Source: Pleodorina starrii
Taxonomy: Eukaryota; Chlorophyta; Chlorophyceae; Chlamydomonadales; Volvocaceae
Assembly: GCA_030267565.1 (NCBI GenBank)
Contig: BRXU01000007.1
Coordinates: 1,674,001 to 1,738,000 of the forward strand
Direction of reading: 5' to 3'
DNA length: 64,000 nucleotides
The notes beneath the pieces are model-generated. The model did not search any database and was not told the DNA's origin. It saw only the letters and a list, made by a program, of their open reading frames with translations. Below are positions 55,135 through 64,000 of this stretch, one piece after another. The translations under genes and the position numbers were made by a program. Numbering within the stretch: the first letter of the stretch is position 1; the number at the start of each line of letters is the position of its first letter.

Positions 55135-57960
55135 TCACATGCGCGCCACGACAGTCCGCTTAACTGCCACCGCCCGCTGCACGTACACTAGTACCGCGCT
55201 CGAGCGCCACCGCCCGTGCTCCTTGATCTCCTCGACCCCGGCGTTGGCGGCCGCCGTGGTCCCGCCCCTCCGGAGGCTGTGGGAGGCGACGCGCCGCAGG
55301 TCCACTGCCACGCCCGGCACGTCCGCCTGGAGCCCCTTGAGCAGCACGCGCAGCTCCACAGAGATCTTGCCCTTCCCCATGCCCACTCCGCGACCCCGCC
55401 TCGCCCCCGGGGTAAAGAGCGGCTGCCCGTTCGTCGCCCCCTGCTCCTTCGCCAGACTCAGGTGCCGCTCCACGATGCGCCCCACTGGAACGCCACTGCT
55501 CGTCATGCCCGCGAGGTACACCACTGCCCCCACACCCCGCTGGTCCGTCTTGCCTTTCCGGATGGACAGCTCCGCATCCCCGCTCTCAAGCACCCTCACG
55601 TCGTCAGCGTGAGACCCGCCAGCTCGCTGCGCCTCAGCATGCCGAAGAAACCCACGACCACCCAGCATGCCGCCTGCGTGCACTCTGGTACTCGAGCCGG
55701 TTCCTGATTCCCCCGCGCCCTAAGCCAGCCCACCAGCAGACGCACAACCTCCACTGGCCAAGGGGCCTTGCGACAAGGGGCTGCCGCCCCGTGCCCTCGC
55801 AGCGGCTGACGCAACAGCGCTTGACGAGTGGGTTCCGGCTCACCAGGCCCTCCACCAGGGCCCCGCGCGACCGCTGCCAATCGGCGAGGGCGCTGATGGC
55901 CCCCGTCACGGTGCCCGGCGCGTAATTCCGAGCTGCCCACGTGATGAACAGACACACACCAGCTGCACGTTGAGGTCGGCCCCCTTAGTGCGTGGGAACG
56001 CCTGCTCCGCCGACCCCTTCGCCACCTCCACCACGAACCGAGCGAAACGCCTCCTTGCGGCCTCGTACGTCGCCGCCGAGCCCCGACCCACTTCGCTGCC
56101 GACCAGCTGCACCCACGCCGCCGTGAGCTCCGCCAATACGGGGCTGACGCCTTCCTCGGCCGCGCCGATCCCAGCCCCCCCCCCAGCGCACACTCCGCGC
56201 AGCGATACCAGCCGCCCGCGTAGGAGGCGGTCGGCAGCCCGAGACAGGCCCTGTGGGCAGCCCCCGGGCAGGTCTCACAAAGCAAGTCCGCTCCAACGCA
56301 GTCCGGTCGCACACCACACAGCGGTCCTCGCCGCCAAAGCAAACCTCAGGCGCTGCCCACGGGGAACCAGCAGGGAACCCGCTGCTCCCTCGGGTCCACA
56401 CGCCTTGGATCTCGGCTGGCCCCCACGCCGCGCCGAAGCCCTGACCGCTCGCGACCGTAAAGATGACGGCTCCATCCTGCCCCACAAACTCCCCCCTCAC
56501 CAAGTCCAGACTGGCTACCGTACGCCAAGGGAGCCCGCCTCTATTTTCTAACGCGCGGAGAAAGCGCGCCTCTAAGCTCACACGCCGAGGAAGCGCGCCT
56601 CTAAGCTCACACGCCGAGGAGGCGCGCCTCTAAGTTCGCTACCCCGAGGAGGGACGCCTCTGAGCTCACACGCCGAGGAGGCGCGCCTCTAAGTTCGCTA
56701 CCCCGAGGAGGGACGCCTCTGAGCTCACACGCCGAGGAGGCGCGCCTCTAAGTTCACTACCCCGAGGAGGGACGCCTCTGAGCTCACACGCCGAGGAGGC
56801 GCGCCTCTAGGCTCACTACCCCGAGGAGGGACGCCTCTGAGCTCACACGCCGAGGAGGCGCGCCTCTATTCTTTACGCGCGGAGAAAGCGCTCCTCTAAG
56901 CTCACACGCCGAAGAAGCGCGCCTCTAAGTTCACTACCCCGAGGAGGGGCGCCCCAAACCCACAGCGCAAGAGGAAGCAAAGGCCCTCCTGGGCCCCGCC
57001 CACGGCGGACGGAGCCTGGGATGGTGGTACATGGCGTGCCTGACGGCTGCCCCAGACACCCAACGGCTCGGGTCTCTCTCACCCGGTGATGTGACTCTGA
57101 GCGGAAGCTGCGACAACAACTTGCCCGACTCCATGCTATCGTGCACCGCTCCGAGCAACGGACCCAAACCCAAGGCCGGCGGCAGGTGGCCGCCTGATCT
57201 GCCGGGGTAGGGCAAGGGCTTGGGGAAGCCGACGTAGCTGGGGGCTGACGAGGGCTGCGGTCCTGGCTGTGTGTTGGCGACACGGATGGCACCAAACGCC
57301 GTCGCTGGCCCTACCGGCTGCTGCCACCTGGAGCGGGGGGTACGGTGGCGCGTGACCCCGGCCACCCTGGTTGTGCAGGGCCTCTAGGCCGCCAGCGTCC
57401 ACAAGCTTCTCCACGTCCGTCTCCGTCTCGGCCCCGCACTGAAAGCGCACCCGGCGCTGGCGGACAGCTGCTGTTGTCTTTCCTGCCTCTGTTGCCGCTG
57501 CCGGCGCCTGCGCAGGTGGACTTCGCATGCCGCGCTGCGACCCGGAAGCCCCTGTTCCTCCCCGTTTGGTAAAACACGCACCGGCCGTGCCAGGCAACAC
57601 CTTACCTTGCTCGCCGTCGCTGTCGCCATCGTGCGCCTCCTCATCGCTGTCTGCAATATTATCCACCTCTTCTGCTGCCACTGCGATCAAACGCGAGGCG
57701 CTGCGCCTCCACTTCCGCCCGGCGACGCGATTGCTGCTGCCACTTTTGAGCGTCTGGGAAGGCCGTGTCCGCAGCCACCAGCCCCTTCTGGTAATCTTCC
57801 TGAATCTCCTGCAGCTTGCTGCTGAACCTGGCCAGCTGTTCGGGACGGGTTCCCGCTGCCGGCCTCCTCAACTACCCCCTAGCTGCCTCAGCGATATCCT
57901 TTGCAACCTCGCCCAGCTCAATGTACTGCTGCAAAAAGCCGGACTGCTTCTTAGACAGAG
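55135..57960 (-). pseudogene. Tyrosine-recombinase mobile element with PHD-like finger, frameshifted
   Basis: The C-terminal 182 codons (55683-55135) are intact and carry the tyrosine-recombinase signature: LRRSEL arginine (in the adjacent frame), KGKTDQRG lysine, HSLRRGGTTAAANAGV (HxxR), HGRWRS, and the YVQ tyrosine. Upstream pieces in alternating frames give an N-terminal SAM-like core (GSAATYEAARRRFARFVVEV, then TWAARNYAPGTVTGAISALA) and a Cys-rich PHD-like finger (RCVVC, LLCETCPGAAHRACLGL, WYRCAEC). Further upstream are a minisatellite and acidic and coiled-coil stretches (FLQQYIELGEVAKDIAEAA, FSSKLQEIQEDYQKGL). At least five frame changes, one at a run of ten C near 56174, show decay or sequence error. 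This is the enzyme type of Crypton and DIRS elements. I cannot tell which, because no RT or RNase H belonging to it is seen. Confidence 0.8.
56553..56945. repeat. Minisatellite of alternating about 30-bp units inside the recombinase element
   Basis: About 13 copies of a unit with the core GAGGAGGCGCGCCTCTAAG alternate with GAGGAGGGACGCCTCTGAG variants, forming dimers of about 60 bp. Each unit contains the short palindrome GAGGCGCGCCTC. It separates the PHD-like part from the upstream acidic part of the element. Confidence 0.93.
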
Positions 57961-58315
57961 CCGCTGCCCGTCCCGGTTTAAATCAATTCGCGGTTGCAAT
58001 CCTTGACGGTTTGCGGGAGCCCCGAAGGCGGATGCATGGCAGAGGCTGAATCAAAGCTCTGAATTCAAAAATGGCCAAGTCGTCCCCAATGCCGTTTAAA
58101 AGCCTTTAATTGCAGCAGGAAAAAAAACCTTTGTCGAGCTCTCTCTCTTTCGTGCCATCCCTCATTCCATCCCTCATTCTTGCCCTGCCTGGCGTACCAC
58201 ATTTTTAAAATAAAAGCAAACGAACAGAGCCGACTGGGGTCGATAAACGCACCCCCCGAACTGCCTCCCTAGGCGCCAACTTAAGGCCCGCCTGCTCGTA
58301 TCAAGTTCCAGCTAA
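57961..58315. other. Junction between the recombinase element and the LINE
   Basis: The sequence is AT-rich, with A-runs and CTCATTC direct repeats near 58160-58185. It may be the outer end of the recombinase element. There is no coding sense. Confidence 0.4.
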
Positions 58316-58456
58316 TACCTCAACAGCGCGGCAGCAGCAGAGGAAGGCACCGCGCTGCTTTACCGGCAAACCGTCTGTCGCCTGCAGAAACCACCGCTCC
58401 GGAACCAGCCGCAGTACGGACGACCCTCCCAAACTGGTTGGGCATGGTGGAACGTC

Positions 58457-60805
58457 ATGGGATGGGAAGAGAGGAACCGGAGGCAGGCGGCGGCGGATGC
58501 GGCACTCAACATTCCCATCGCAGTTGAAGAGGTAACCAGTGTCCTGGAGGATCTACCTAACGGTAAATCCAGTGGACCAGAGAAGGTGTGTGGGGAGTGT
58601 TACAAGTATGCTAGACGGCTGCGTAATAGTGATGATGACAGGCCGGAAATCAACCGGTTGGCGCCGGTGCTGCAGGCACTCATGGAGCACATCCGCTCCA
58701 AGGGTGATTTTCCGGAGCAGTTCACCGTGTCAGACCTGGTTCCTGTTTATAAGCGAAACGGACGTGACCCAACGGACTGTAGTAACTATCGGGGCATAGC
58801 GGTTGGCGGCGTACTCGCAAAATGCTACGCATCCGTGCTTGAGCGCCGCCTCACCAAATTCGCGGAAGCGGACCCTGTGGAGCTGCCTGTGCGTCACTGG
58901 TGCCAGGCAGGCTTTCGCCAGGGCCTAGGCACACAGCACCATCTTTTTGTGTTGCGTCATATCCTGACCCGTTACGCAAGACCTGGGCAGAGTGGGTTGC
59001 TGGTGTGCCAAATAGATTTTGAGAAGGCGTTTGATCGGGTGGATAGGAAGACGCTTTGGGCGCGGCTAGCAGAACGTGGCGTGGGGGGTCAATTGATGGA
59101 CGCTCTGAGACGAGCATACGACAACGTGGAGCTTCGGGTGAAGGTGAACGGTCAGAGGGGCACGCCTTTTAAGTCGGATCAAGGGGTGAAGCAAGGGTGC
59201 CCCCTAAGTCCGGTCTTATTCGGAATGTTCATCGAGACGTTTGCGAACTACGTCGACGAACGCGATCGGCGGTGGCCACAGGGGGGGTCCCCGATCGTCG
59301 GGGGGAAAAGGGCTCCGGAGCTCTTGTATGCGGATGACTTAACGTTATTCGCAACGAACCCCGCACGCATGCAATTTCTGTTGGACAGATTGGTGGAATA
59401 CTGCGAGGGCTTCGGGATGAGTCTGAACGTCAACAAGTGCGAGCTATTAGTTTTCGCCGGCAGGCAAGATACGCTAGCGACGTTGATGGAAGGTGCGAGC
59501 CAACTGAAATTCGCTGGGCAACCTGTCCCAGTGAAGGAACGTGCGAAGTACCTCGGCTTGCGATACGGACCCAGTTTTTCGTTTGATTCGTGCCGTATGG
59601 AGCTGTGCGATGTGGGGCGAAGAGCGGTGTTCGCGTTGATGCAGAAACTAGATAGGAATCGAATATGGGTCCCCGATCTTATGTTGCGATGCTTTGACGT
59701 GCAAATCAGGTCGTTACTGTCGTACGGGGCTGAAGTGTGGGGCCCTGACGCTATCCGTGAGGCGCTGGGGACCATGGGGCGTCAAAGAATTAAAGAGTGG
59801 CACCGTTGGGGACAGAGCCCTGGCTCAGCGCCAGCAGGGGAGAATGGGGTGTTGCTAAAGAAGTGGGGGAAATGGGTAAAGAGTGTAGGGCGCGCGGCAG
59901 GCGTCTTTGAGAGGTGTATGGCGGACCCGATGGTCGAGGTCCAAAGGATCTTTTTGCGGAAGGTGGTAGGCGCTAGCCTGCCGCCTAACCGACAATTGTT
60001 CGCGGAAACGTCGCAGTTACCATTGCACTACTTTTGGGCGCGACAGGTATTTGGCTTCTGGAAGCGTGTAGCGCGGCAATCCACGTCGTTGGCACGGGCA
60101 GTGCTTGAGGAAGATATCAAATCGTGGTTGGAAACAGATCATTCAGCCACGCACGAATATTTTTGGGCGGGTAAGGTGCTCCGGATTTTCGAGACTCTCG
60201 GATTTGACTACAGGCAACATGTACCCGTGGGTCTTAGCAATGAAGAGAAGGCAAAGGCGATCTTGGGCCTGGAGATCCCGTTTGACAATTTACTGGCCGA
60301 GTTCAGACGTCGCCTTCTGTTGGATTGGAGCTCGGGTAGCCTCGATAGGGACCCGCGGAATTTCCCAGAGTATGAGGAAGGGGGTGTGGGACGGGGAGCA
60401 CCCGGGGTTACCGCGTGTCGGTACCTGAAATGGATGGGTGTGGCGTATTCGTTCTCGGACCACAAACGAACATTGGATCACTTGAGGGTGTGTATGCCGA
60501 GAAAGCACCACACGGCCCTGATGCGTTTTCGGCTGGGACGTTGGGACTTGGATGTGTCAAGGTTTGCACGGGGACCGGGTCGGAAACCGCGCGCGGAGAG
60601 GATATGTCGGGTGTGCCACGGCGGGTCGGTAGAAGACGAGTTGCACGTACTGATGGAATGTCCGGGCTATACGCCATTACGAGAGGCAATAGGCTTCCCT
60701 ATGGGTAGCAGCATGGTGGATGTGATGGGGACCTTTGACCCGGCGAAACTGGGCAGTCTCTTATCCCAGATTCAGAAAGCGCGTACCGAGCTGCTTGGTA
60801 GCTAA
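58457..60805 (+). CDS. LINE reverse transcriptase (ORF2-like, intact RT domain)
   Basis: The frame is 782 codons from the first ATG, and open 47 codons further upstream. RT blocks in order: LEDLPNGKSSGPEKV (entry motif), SNYRGIAVGGVLAKCYASVL, QAGFRQGLGTQHHL, QIDFEKAFDRVDR (motif A), QGVKQGCPLSPVLF (motif B), YADD (about residues 291-294, catalytic), and KYLGLRYG. The C-terminus has a zinc-knuckle-like CRVC...ELHVLMEC (about 716-736), as in L1-type LINEs of green algae. Codon third positions are visibly less GC-rich than in the host genes around it. No endonuclease or RNase H is visible. The frame is intact, so insertion is probably recent. Confidence 0.93.
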   Translation: MGWEERNRRQAAADAALNIPIAVEEVTSVLEDLPNGKSSGPEKVCGECYKYARRLRNSDDDRPEINRLAPVLQALMEHIRSKGDFPEQFTVSDLVPVYKRNGRDPTDCSNYRGIAVGGVLAKCYASVLERRLTKFAEADPVELPVRHWCQAGFRQGLGTQHHLFVLRHILTRYARPGQSGLLVCQIDFEKAFDRVDRKTLWARLAERGVGGQLMDALRRAYDNVELRVKVNGQRGTPFKSDQGVKQGCPLSPVLFGMFIETFANYVDERDRRWPQGGSPIVGGKRAPELLYADDLTLFATNPARMQFLLDRLVEYCEGFGMSLNVNKCELLVFAGRQDTLATLMEGASQLKFAGQPVPVKERAKYLGLRYGPSFSFDSCRMELCDVGRRAVFALMQKLDRNRIWVPDLMLRCFDVQIRSLLSYGAEVWGPDAIREALGTMGRQRIKEWHRWGQSPGSAPAGENGVLLKKWGKWVKSVGRAAGVFERCMADPMVEVQRIFLRKVVGASLPPNRQLFAETSQLPLHYFWARQVFGFWKRVARQSTSLARAVLEEDIKSWLETDHSATHEYFWAGKVLRIFETLGFDYRQHVPVGLSNEEKAKAILGLEIPFDNLLAEFRRRLLLDWSSGSLDRDPRNFPEYEEGGVGRGAPGVTACRYLKWMGVAYSFSDHKRTLDHLRVCMPRKHHTALMRFRLGRWDLDVSRFARGPGRKPRAERICRVCHGGSVEDELHVLMECPGYTPLREAIGFPMGSSMVDVMGTFDPAKLGSLLSQIQKARTELLGS

Positions 60806-60895
60806 CCATACGGCTTATGTTGTCTTAAAGTGCGCCCCTTGACGGATAACCGTTGTGGGGGGACGCATGTTACCAGCCATTTTGGCTCGTACACA

Positions 60896-60900
60896 TGTAA
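60896..60900 (+). terminator. Poly(A) signal TGTAA of the LINE
   Basis: TGTAA lies 91 bases after the RT stop codon, followed by a short TGCCTCA-type repeat tail. Confidence 0.6.
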
Positions 60901-61518
60901 TGCCTCATGCCTCATGCCTCAAACTGGTTCACCTGAGCAACCAACCCAACTACTAATCTGAGAACAGTCTGCGCCGGCTCTGCGCTCCTTCAAACCCAAT
61001 TTTAGCGTTCGCGTGGCTACCTCTAAAATAAGAAGTTAGTCCGTAAACGCCCCACACCCTCCTTGGCAACTTCAAGAAGGCCACTGCCGCGAAAGCCACT
61101 GCCCCCTGCCGTCGCGAGACGCACAAACCGATACCAAATGGGAAATGTCTGTCTCCATCATTTGGAGACGATTGGAGCTCTCACACCGGGATACCAAACT
61201 GCCTCCATCGCACCACAACGCGCAACAAAGCCGACGAGCGCATAACAAGCCTGCTTTCCGAGCAAACGCCGCGGTCCTTATAACATGGTCATCGAAGAAT
61301 GCCTCACAGGTGATGCTTCTGACGCACATCACACGGGAATATACAACATGCAGCAATGCAATGGTTCTTCTCAGCCCGCAACAACAACACACCCTCCTTC
61401 GCCAGGCATCCTCGCTGTGTACGGCAGCCCCAGGACGTGGAAGGGTCGTGCCTACCGTACAGTAAGTCAAGCCGGCATAAGAAACGCTTTGCGGATGCGC
61501 ACCTGCCGCGGCCCCCCT

Positions 61519-61560
61519 GTTACTTTACCGTTTACGGGCTCTGGCCTATACGTGGATAAC
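61519..61560 (-). repeat. Dispersed short repeat, copy B (inverted)
   Basis: Its reverse complement reads GTTATCCACGTATAGGCC, then AGAGCCCGTAAACGGTAA, closely matching copy A at 27376-27432. Confidence 0.8.
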
Positions 61561-61888
61561 CCCCCCTCCGCCGCCCCGCCCGTTCCCCTCCGCGATGGGA
61601 GATATGAGGAAACTGTTCGTTTCCTCAGGCGCGACGGCCACCGCCGCCGCCGCCGGGCCGTGTTCCAATTTCAAACCGCTAACCACACGGGACCAACAAC
61701 ACAGGAACGCACAATCGCGGGCGCTGCACTCAGAGCGCACTCAACCCTTCGCACCTGGTCCGCCCAGATACCATCTCTATCTTGCCATTGCCATTGCCAT
61801 CCCGCGTCCCATGACACGACCTTCACTTCGTTCCCTCGACGATCGCGACATTCCCGCCCGCTCGCCCGCGCCCTGCTGGCATCCGGCT

Positions 61889-63775
61889 TCAGACATCTAG
61901 CGACGAGGTGCTGCTCTCCGTGATCAGCGCCCGACCCGCCCCCGTCGCCTGGTTGTAGAACCGCCACATACGGGCGGCGCGAGCCGCGGCCGCCGCCAGG
62001 TTCGCGATGCGTCGCTGCTCCGGGTCCTGCGTGAGGGCGTGCGTGCATTTGTTTGTTTGTTGGGGTTTAACGTGACAATGGTGACATGCGGTGGTGGTGG
62101 TAAAGTGGGCGTCCGTGCCCTTTGGGGACAGACATTTAACTGAGGGGCGCCAACGAAAGGAAACCGTCCGCGCTTGCGGCAGGTTGACAGGCTGACCAGC
62201 TGCAGCAGCGTCGGCACCGAGCGAGGAGGGATGTCAACAGGGTCAGGGGCCAACCCTCAGCGTCCGCCGTTGGGTGCTGGGCTGCTGGTGCTGATGAAGG
62301 CCGGTAGGGGCCACCCCAGCCATCTGCGCAGACCGGCCTGCCTATGCGCTCTTCCTGACCTGACCTGACCTGCCCCAGTGTTACCGGTACCCGCCCACCT
62401 GCCGACCCACCCACCCAGCCACCCACCCACCAGCGCGGCTGCCCGCGTCTCCGCTTCCTCGTCGTACTGCAGGCTGGCGCCGTTGGTCCAAAACGACCAG
62501 TCCACCCGCGTTCGGCCGTCCGCGGCGGCCGCAGCCGCAGCCGCCCGCTCCTGGATCGCAGCCATCCGCTGCTCCCAGGCCTTGAACGCCACCTGCGGAT
62601 TGCCGCCGATTTAGATTATTACGCTTGGCATTCTAATAATTCCTGCAACCCTACAGCCGGCTTTATTGGACACAGCTTCTTCCTACGATATGCCCCCCTC
62701 GTGCCGCCGTGCGGCACGACACGACACCTGGACACACACTACATGCGCCCGGTTAGCCCCACCTCCCCCAACACACACACCTGAAACACACACACATACG
62801 CACCTGAAACACATTGCCTCCGGAGCGCCCGAAGCGCTGCATGACGGACACCTCGATGCGGCCCATGCGCGACAAGGCCGCCTCTAGGAGGGATAACTGC
62901 GGCAGAGACACCTGCGCAACCGGGCCCGGGCCCCCGCCCCCCGCCGGCACCCCGCCGTGATACATTCATACACGGAAGAGGAAGAGGAATGTGAAGGCAC
63001 AGATCCTTTGACTCCCACCAGCGGCGAGACAGGGAATGCCCCCGTCGAGTGTCCAGGGCCAGTGAGGCAGGGCGCGGATCGCCTATTCGCCCCTTACGCA
63101 GGACGACGCCCGTGCGGCTGCAGCTACAGCCGGTAGAGCGCCTAGCGGGGGACCAGCACGCAGTCCTCCCGGCTGCAGCCGGCAGGATGGACAAGTAAGC
63201 CTCCCGCCGCCTTGCAACCAACCAACCCGGCGCGGCTGCGTATCTGCGCCCCATCTCTCAGACCCTCACTCTCGTCATGGACTCGCTCGTCATGGACAGA
63301 TGGACGCTCTCGCCCGGGTGTTTGCGGCCCCCAACCAGCCCCCAACCTAGAGGACACATGCCTGCAGGTAATCAAGGCCCGCCCCCCACGGACTCACCCA
63401 GTGGATGCAGTCCACCGGACAGCACTCAATGGCGATCTGGGGGGGGCGTGGGTGGGTGGGTTTAACCCGTATACGGTAGGGCAGAGCCCGTGAACGGTAA
63501 CGCATCAGAAGGATCCTTCCCGTCTGTAAGAGAACAACGAGGTAAACTTGCAAGCAGCGGGGGCAGTTCGTGGCCGGGCGGAAGGTGGCATCAGCAGCAG
63601 CGGCCTGGGGGGGTGTTGTGGGTTTTGGCGGCCCCACCTGCACGCTCTCCACCTCGTCCGCGTCTTGCGCGATCACGCGCGCTCTGCCGTACTTGGATGC
63701 CTCAATCTCAAACGTGAGCGGGCAGGCGCGCACGCACTTGCCGCAGCCGATGCACGAGATCTCGTCCACGAAGAT
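61889..63775 (-). CDS. 4Fe-4S ferredoxin-domain protein, 3' part (possibly a chloroplast DnaJ-ferredoxin protein)
   Basis: Exons 63775-63638, 63436-63398, 62911-62804, 62592-62431 and 62026-61889 join in phase to 194 residues and a stop. The first two encode a bacterial-type ferredoxin: FVDEISCIGCGKCVRACPLT (four Cys, CxxCxxC...CP) and ECCPVDCIHW (second set). Cys spacing permits one or two 4Fe-4S clusters. The remainder is a helical C-terminal region (SLPQLSLLEAALSRMGRIEV, KAWEQRMAAIQERAAA, MWRFYNQATG). Proteins with this order in green algae and plants carry an N-terminal J domain (CDJ3-5-like, chloroplast), which would lie beyond base 64000. That part is inference. Sequence from 63776 to 64000 has no exon I can place in phase. 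Confidence 0.82.
63460..63520 (+). repeat. Dispersed short repeat, copy C (intron of the ferredoxin-domain gene)
   Basis: It shares GAGCCCGTGAACGGTAACG, CATCAGAAG and ATCCTTCC with copy A in the FKBP intron. The upstream half is more diverged. Confidence 0.8.
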
Positions 63776-64000
63776 CTGGATTCGGAAATTGCCGTACGTA
63801 GCAAGGAGGCCCAGGCAGGGAGATCCGTCAGAGGGTTCAGGTTCGCGGACTCCCGCCGTGTGCGTTACGGGGGTGATTTCAGGGTTTCCGTGTACCAACT
63901 GAATGGGCCCCCAACGGCATCTTCCCCAAAAGAGATTCGAAACAATTCTCCCGCCAAGGCGCCTTCCAGGCGGGCAGCTTCATGCTGCCACGCGCCTCAT

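Larger units (their letters stand above)
58316..60905 (+). mobile_element. 5'-truncated LINE retrotransposon
   Basis: The open frame begins after a stop at 58313-58315 and already encodes the linker before the RT. The apurinic endonuclease domain expected upstream is absent, so the copy is 5'-truncated, as is normal for LINE insertions. The 3' end has TGTAA at 60896-60900 and then a short TGCCTCA/TGCCTCA tail rather than poly(A). Confidence 0.85.
60806..61888. other. LINE 3' end and 3' flank of the ferredoxin-domain gene
   Basis: It contains the LINE tail, then non-coding DNA with copy B of the dispersed repeat at 61519-61560. No coding exon and no TGTAA for the minus-strand gene were found. 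Confidence 0.45.

Noticed and set aside
56553..56945. Minisatellite considered as a CRISPR array
   Set aside because: Units are contiguous and nearly identical with no unique spacers; the genome is eukaryotic.
1..64000. tRNA, rRNA or other structured RNA genes
   Set aside because: No A/B-box pair or cloverleaf and no rRNA-like stretch was seen on either strand by eye; a tRNAscan-SE run would settle it.

Overview
The window looks like nuclear DNA of a volvocine/chlamydomonadalean green alga. It is very GC-rich. Its genes are split into many short exons with GT-AG introns, several proteins carry long Ala/Gly/Pro/Ser tracts, and there are many short tandem repeats. A TGTAA poly(A) signal sits downstream of several stop codons. 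The gene families also fit: an OPR-RAP organelle RNA-binding protein, plant-type AP-2 mu, a lumen-type FKBP, and transmembrane kinases with very large repeat-poor ectodomains. Exons below were built by hand from splice sites and reading-frame phase. For most genes the summed coding length comes out as an exact multiple of three.

Layout. 1-24.4 kb holds two tandem paralogous receptor-like protein kinase genes on the minus strand. The right one (24436-7124) can be assembled completely as 15 exons (3,953 codons plus stop). The left one (5164 to beyond base 1) has lost the middle of its ectodomain and runs off the edge. 26.4-28.3 kb holds a chloroplast-lumen FKBP (minus, first exon not located). 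29.7-32.8 kb holds a short-chain dehydrogenase (minus). 34.0-38.8 kb holds AP-2 complex subunit mu (plus, 12 exons, 439 aa). 39.9-47.6 kb holds an OPR-repeat protein with a C-terminal RAP domain (minus, 8 exons, 1,605 aa). 48.4-48.6 kb holds a decayed RAP-domain copy. 48.9-50.1 kb holds mitochondrial ribosomal protein uS9m (plus, single exon). 51.4-54.2 kb holds a HAD-superfamily hydrolase (minus, 7 exons, 327 aa). 55.1-58.0 kb holds a frameshifted PHD-like/tyrosine-recombinase mobile element with an internal minisatellite (minus). 58.3-60.9 kb holds a 5'-truncated LINE with an intact reverse transcriptase frame (plus). 61.9-63.8 kb and beyond holds the 3' part of a ferredoxin-domain (4Fe-4S) protein gene (minus).

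How the genes relate. Apart from the tandem kinase pair, neighbours look like unrelated housekeeping and organelle genes, not a pathway cluster. Three products are probably organellar (FKBP in the thylakoid lumen, OPR-RAP in chloroplast or mitochondrion, uS9m in mitochondrion); the HAD and ferredoxin proteins may also be organellar. The SDR/AP2M and OPR/uS9m pairs are divergent and may share promoter regions. The AP2M/OPR and uS9m/HAD pairs are convergent.

Most notable points: a 148-bp perfectly identical block between the two otherwise diverged kinases (gene conversion); a MITE-like element plus a 196-bp tandem duplication inside the intron that splits the kinase activation segment, next to an 18-nt micro-exon; an HGD (non-RD) catalytic loop and a tail of about 1,800 low-complexity residues on the complete kinase; a 28-bp frame-disrupting offset in the SDR nucleotide-binding motif; and a short dispersed repeat present three times.
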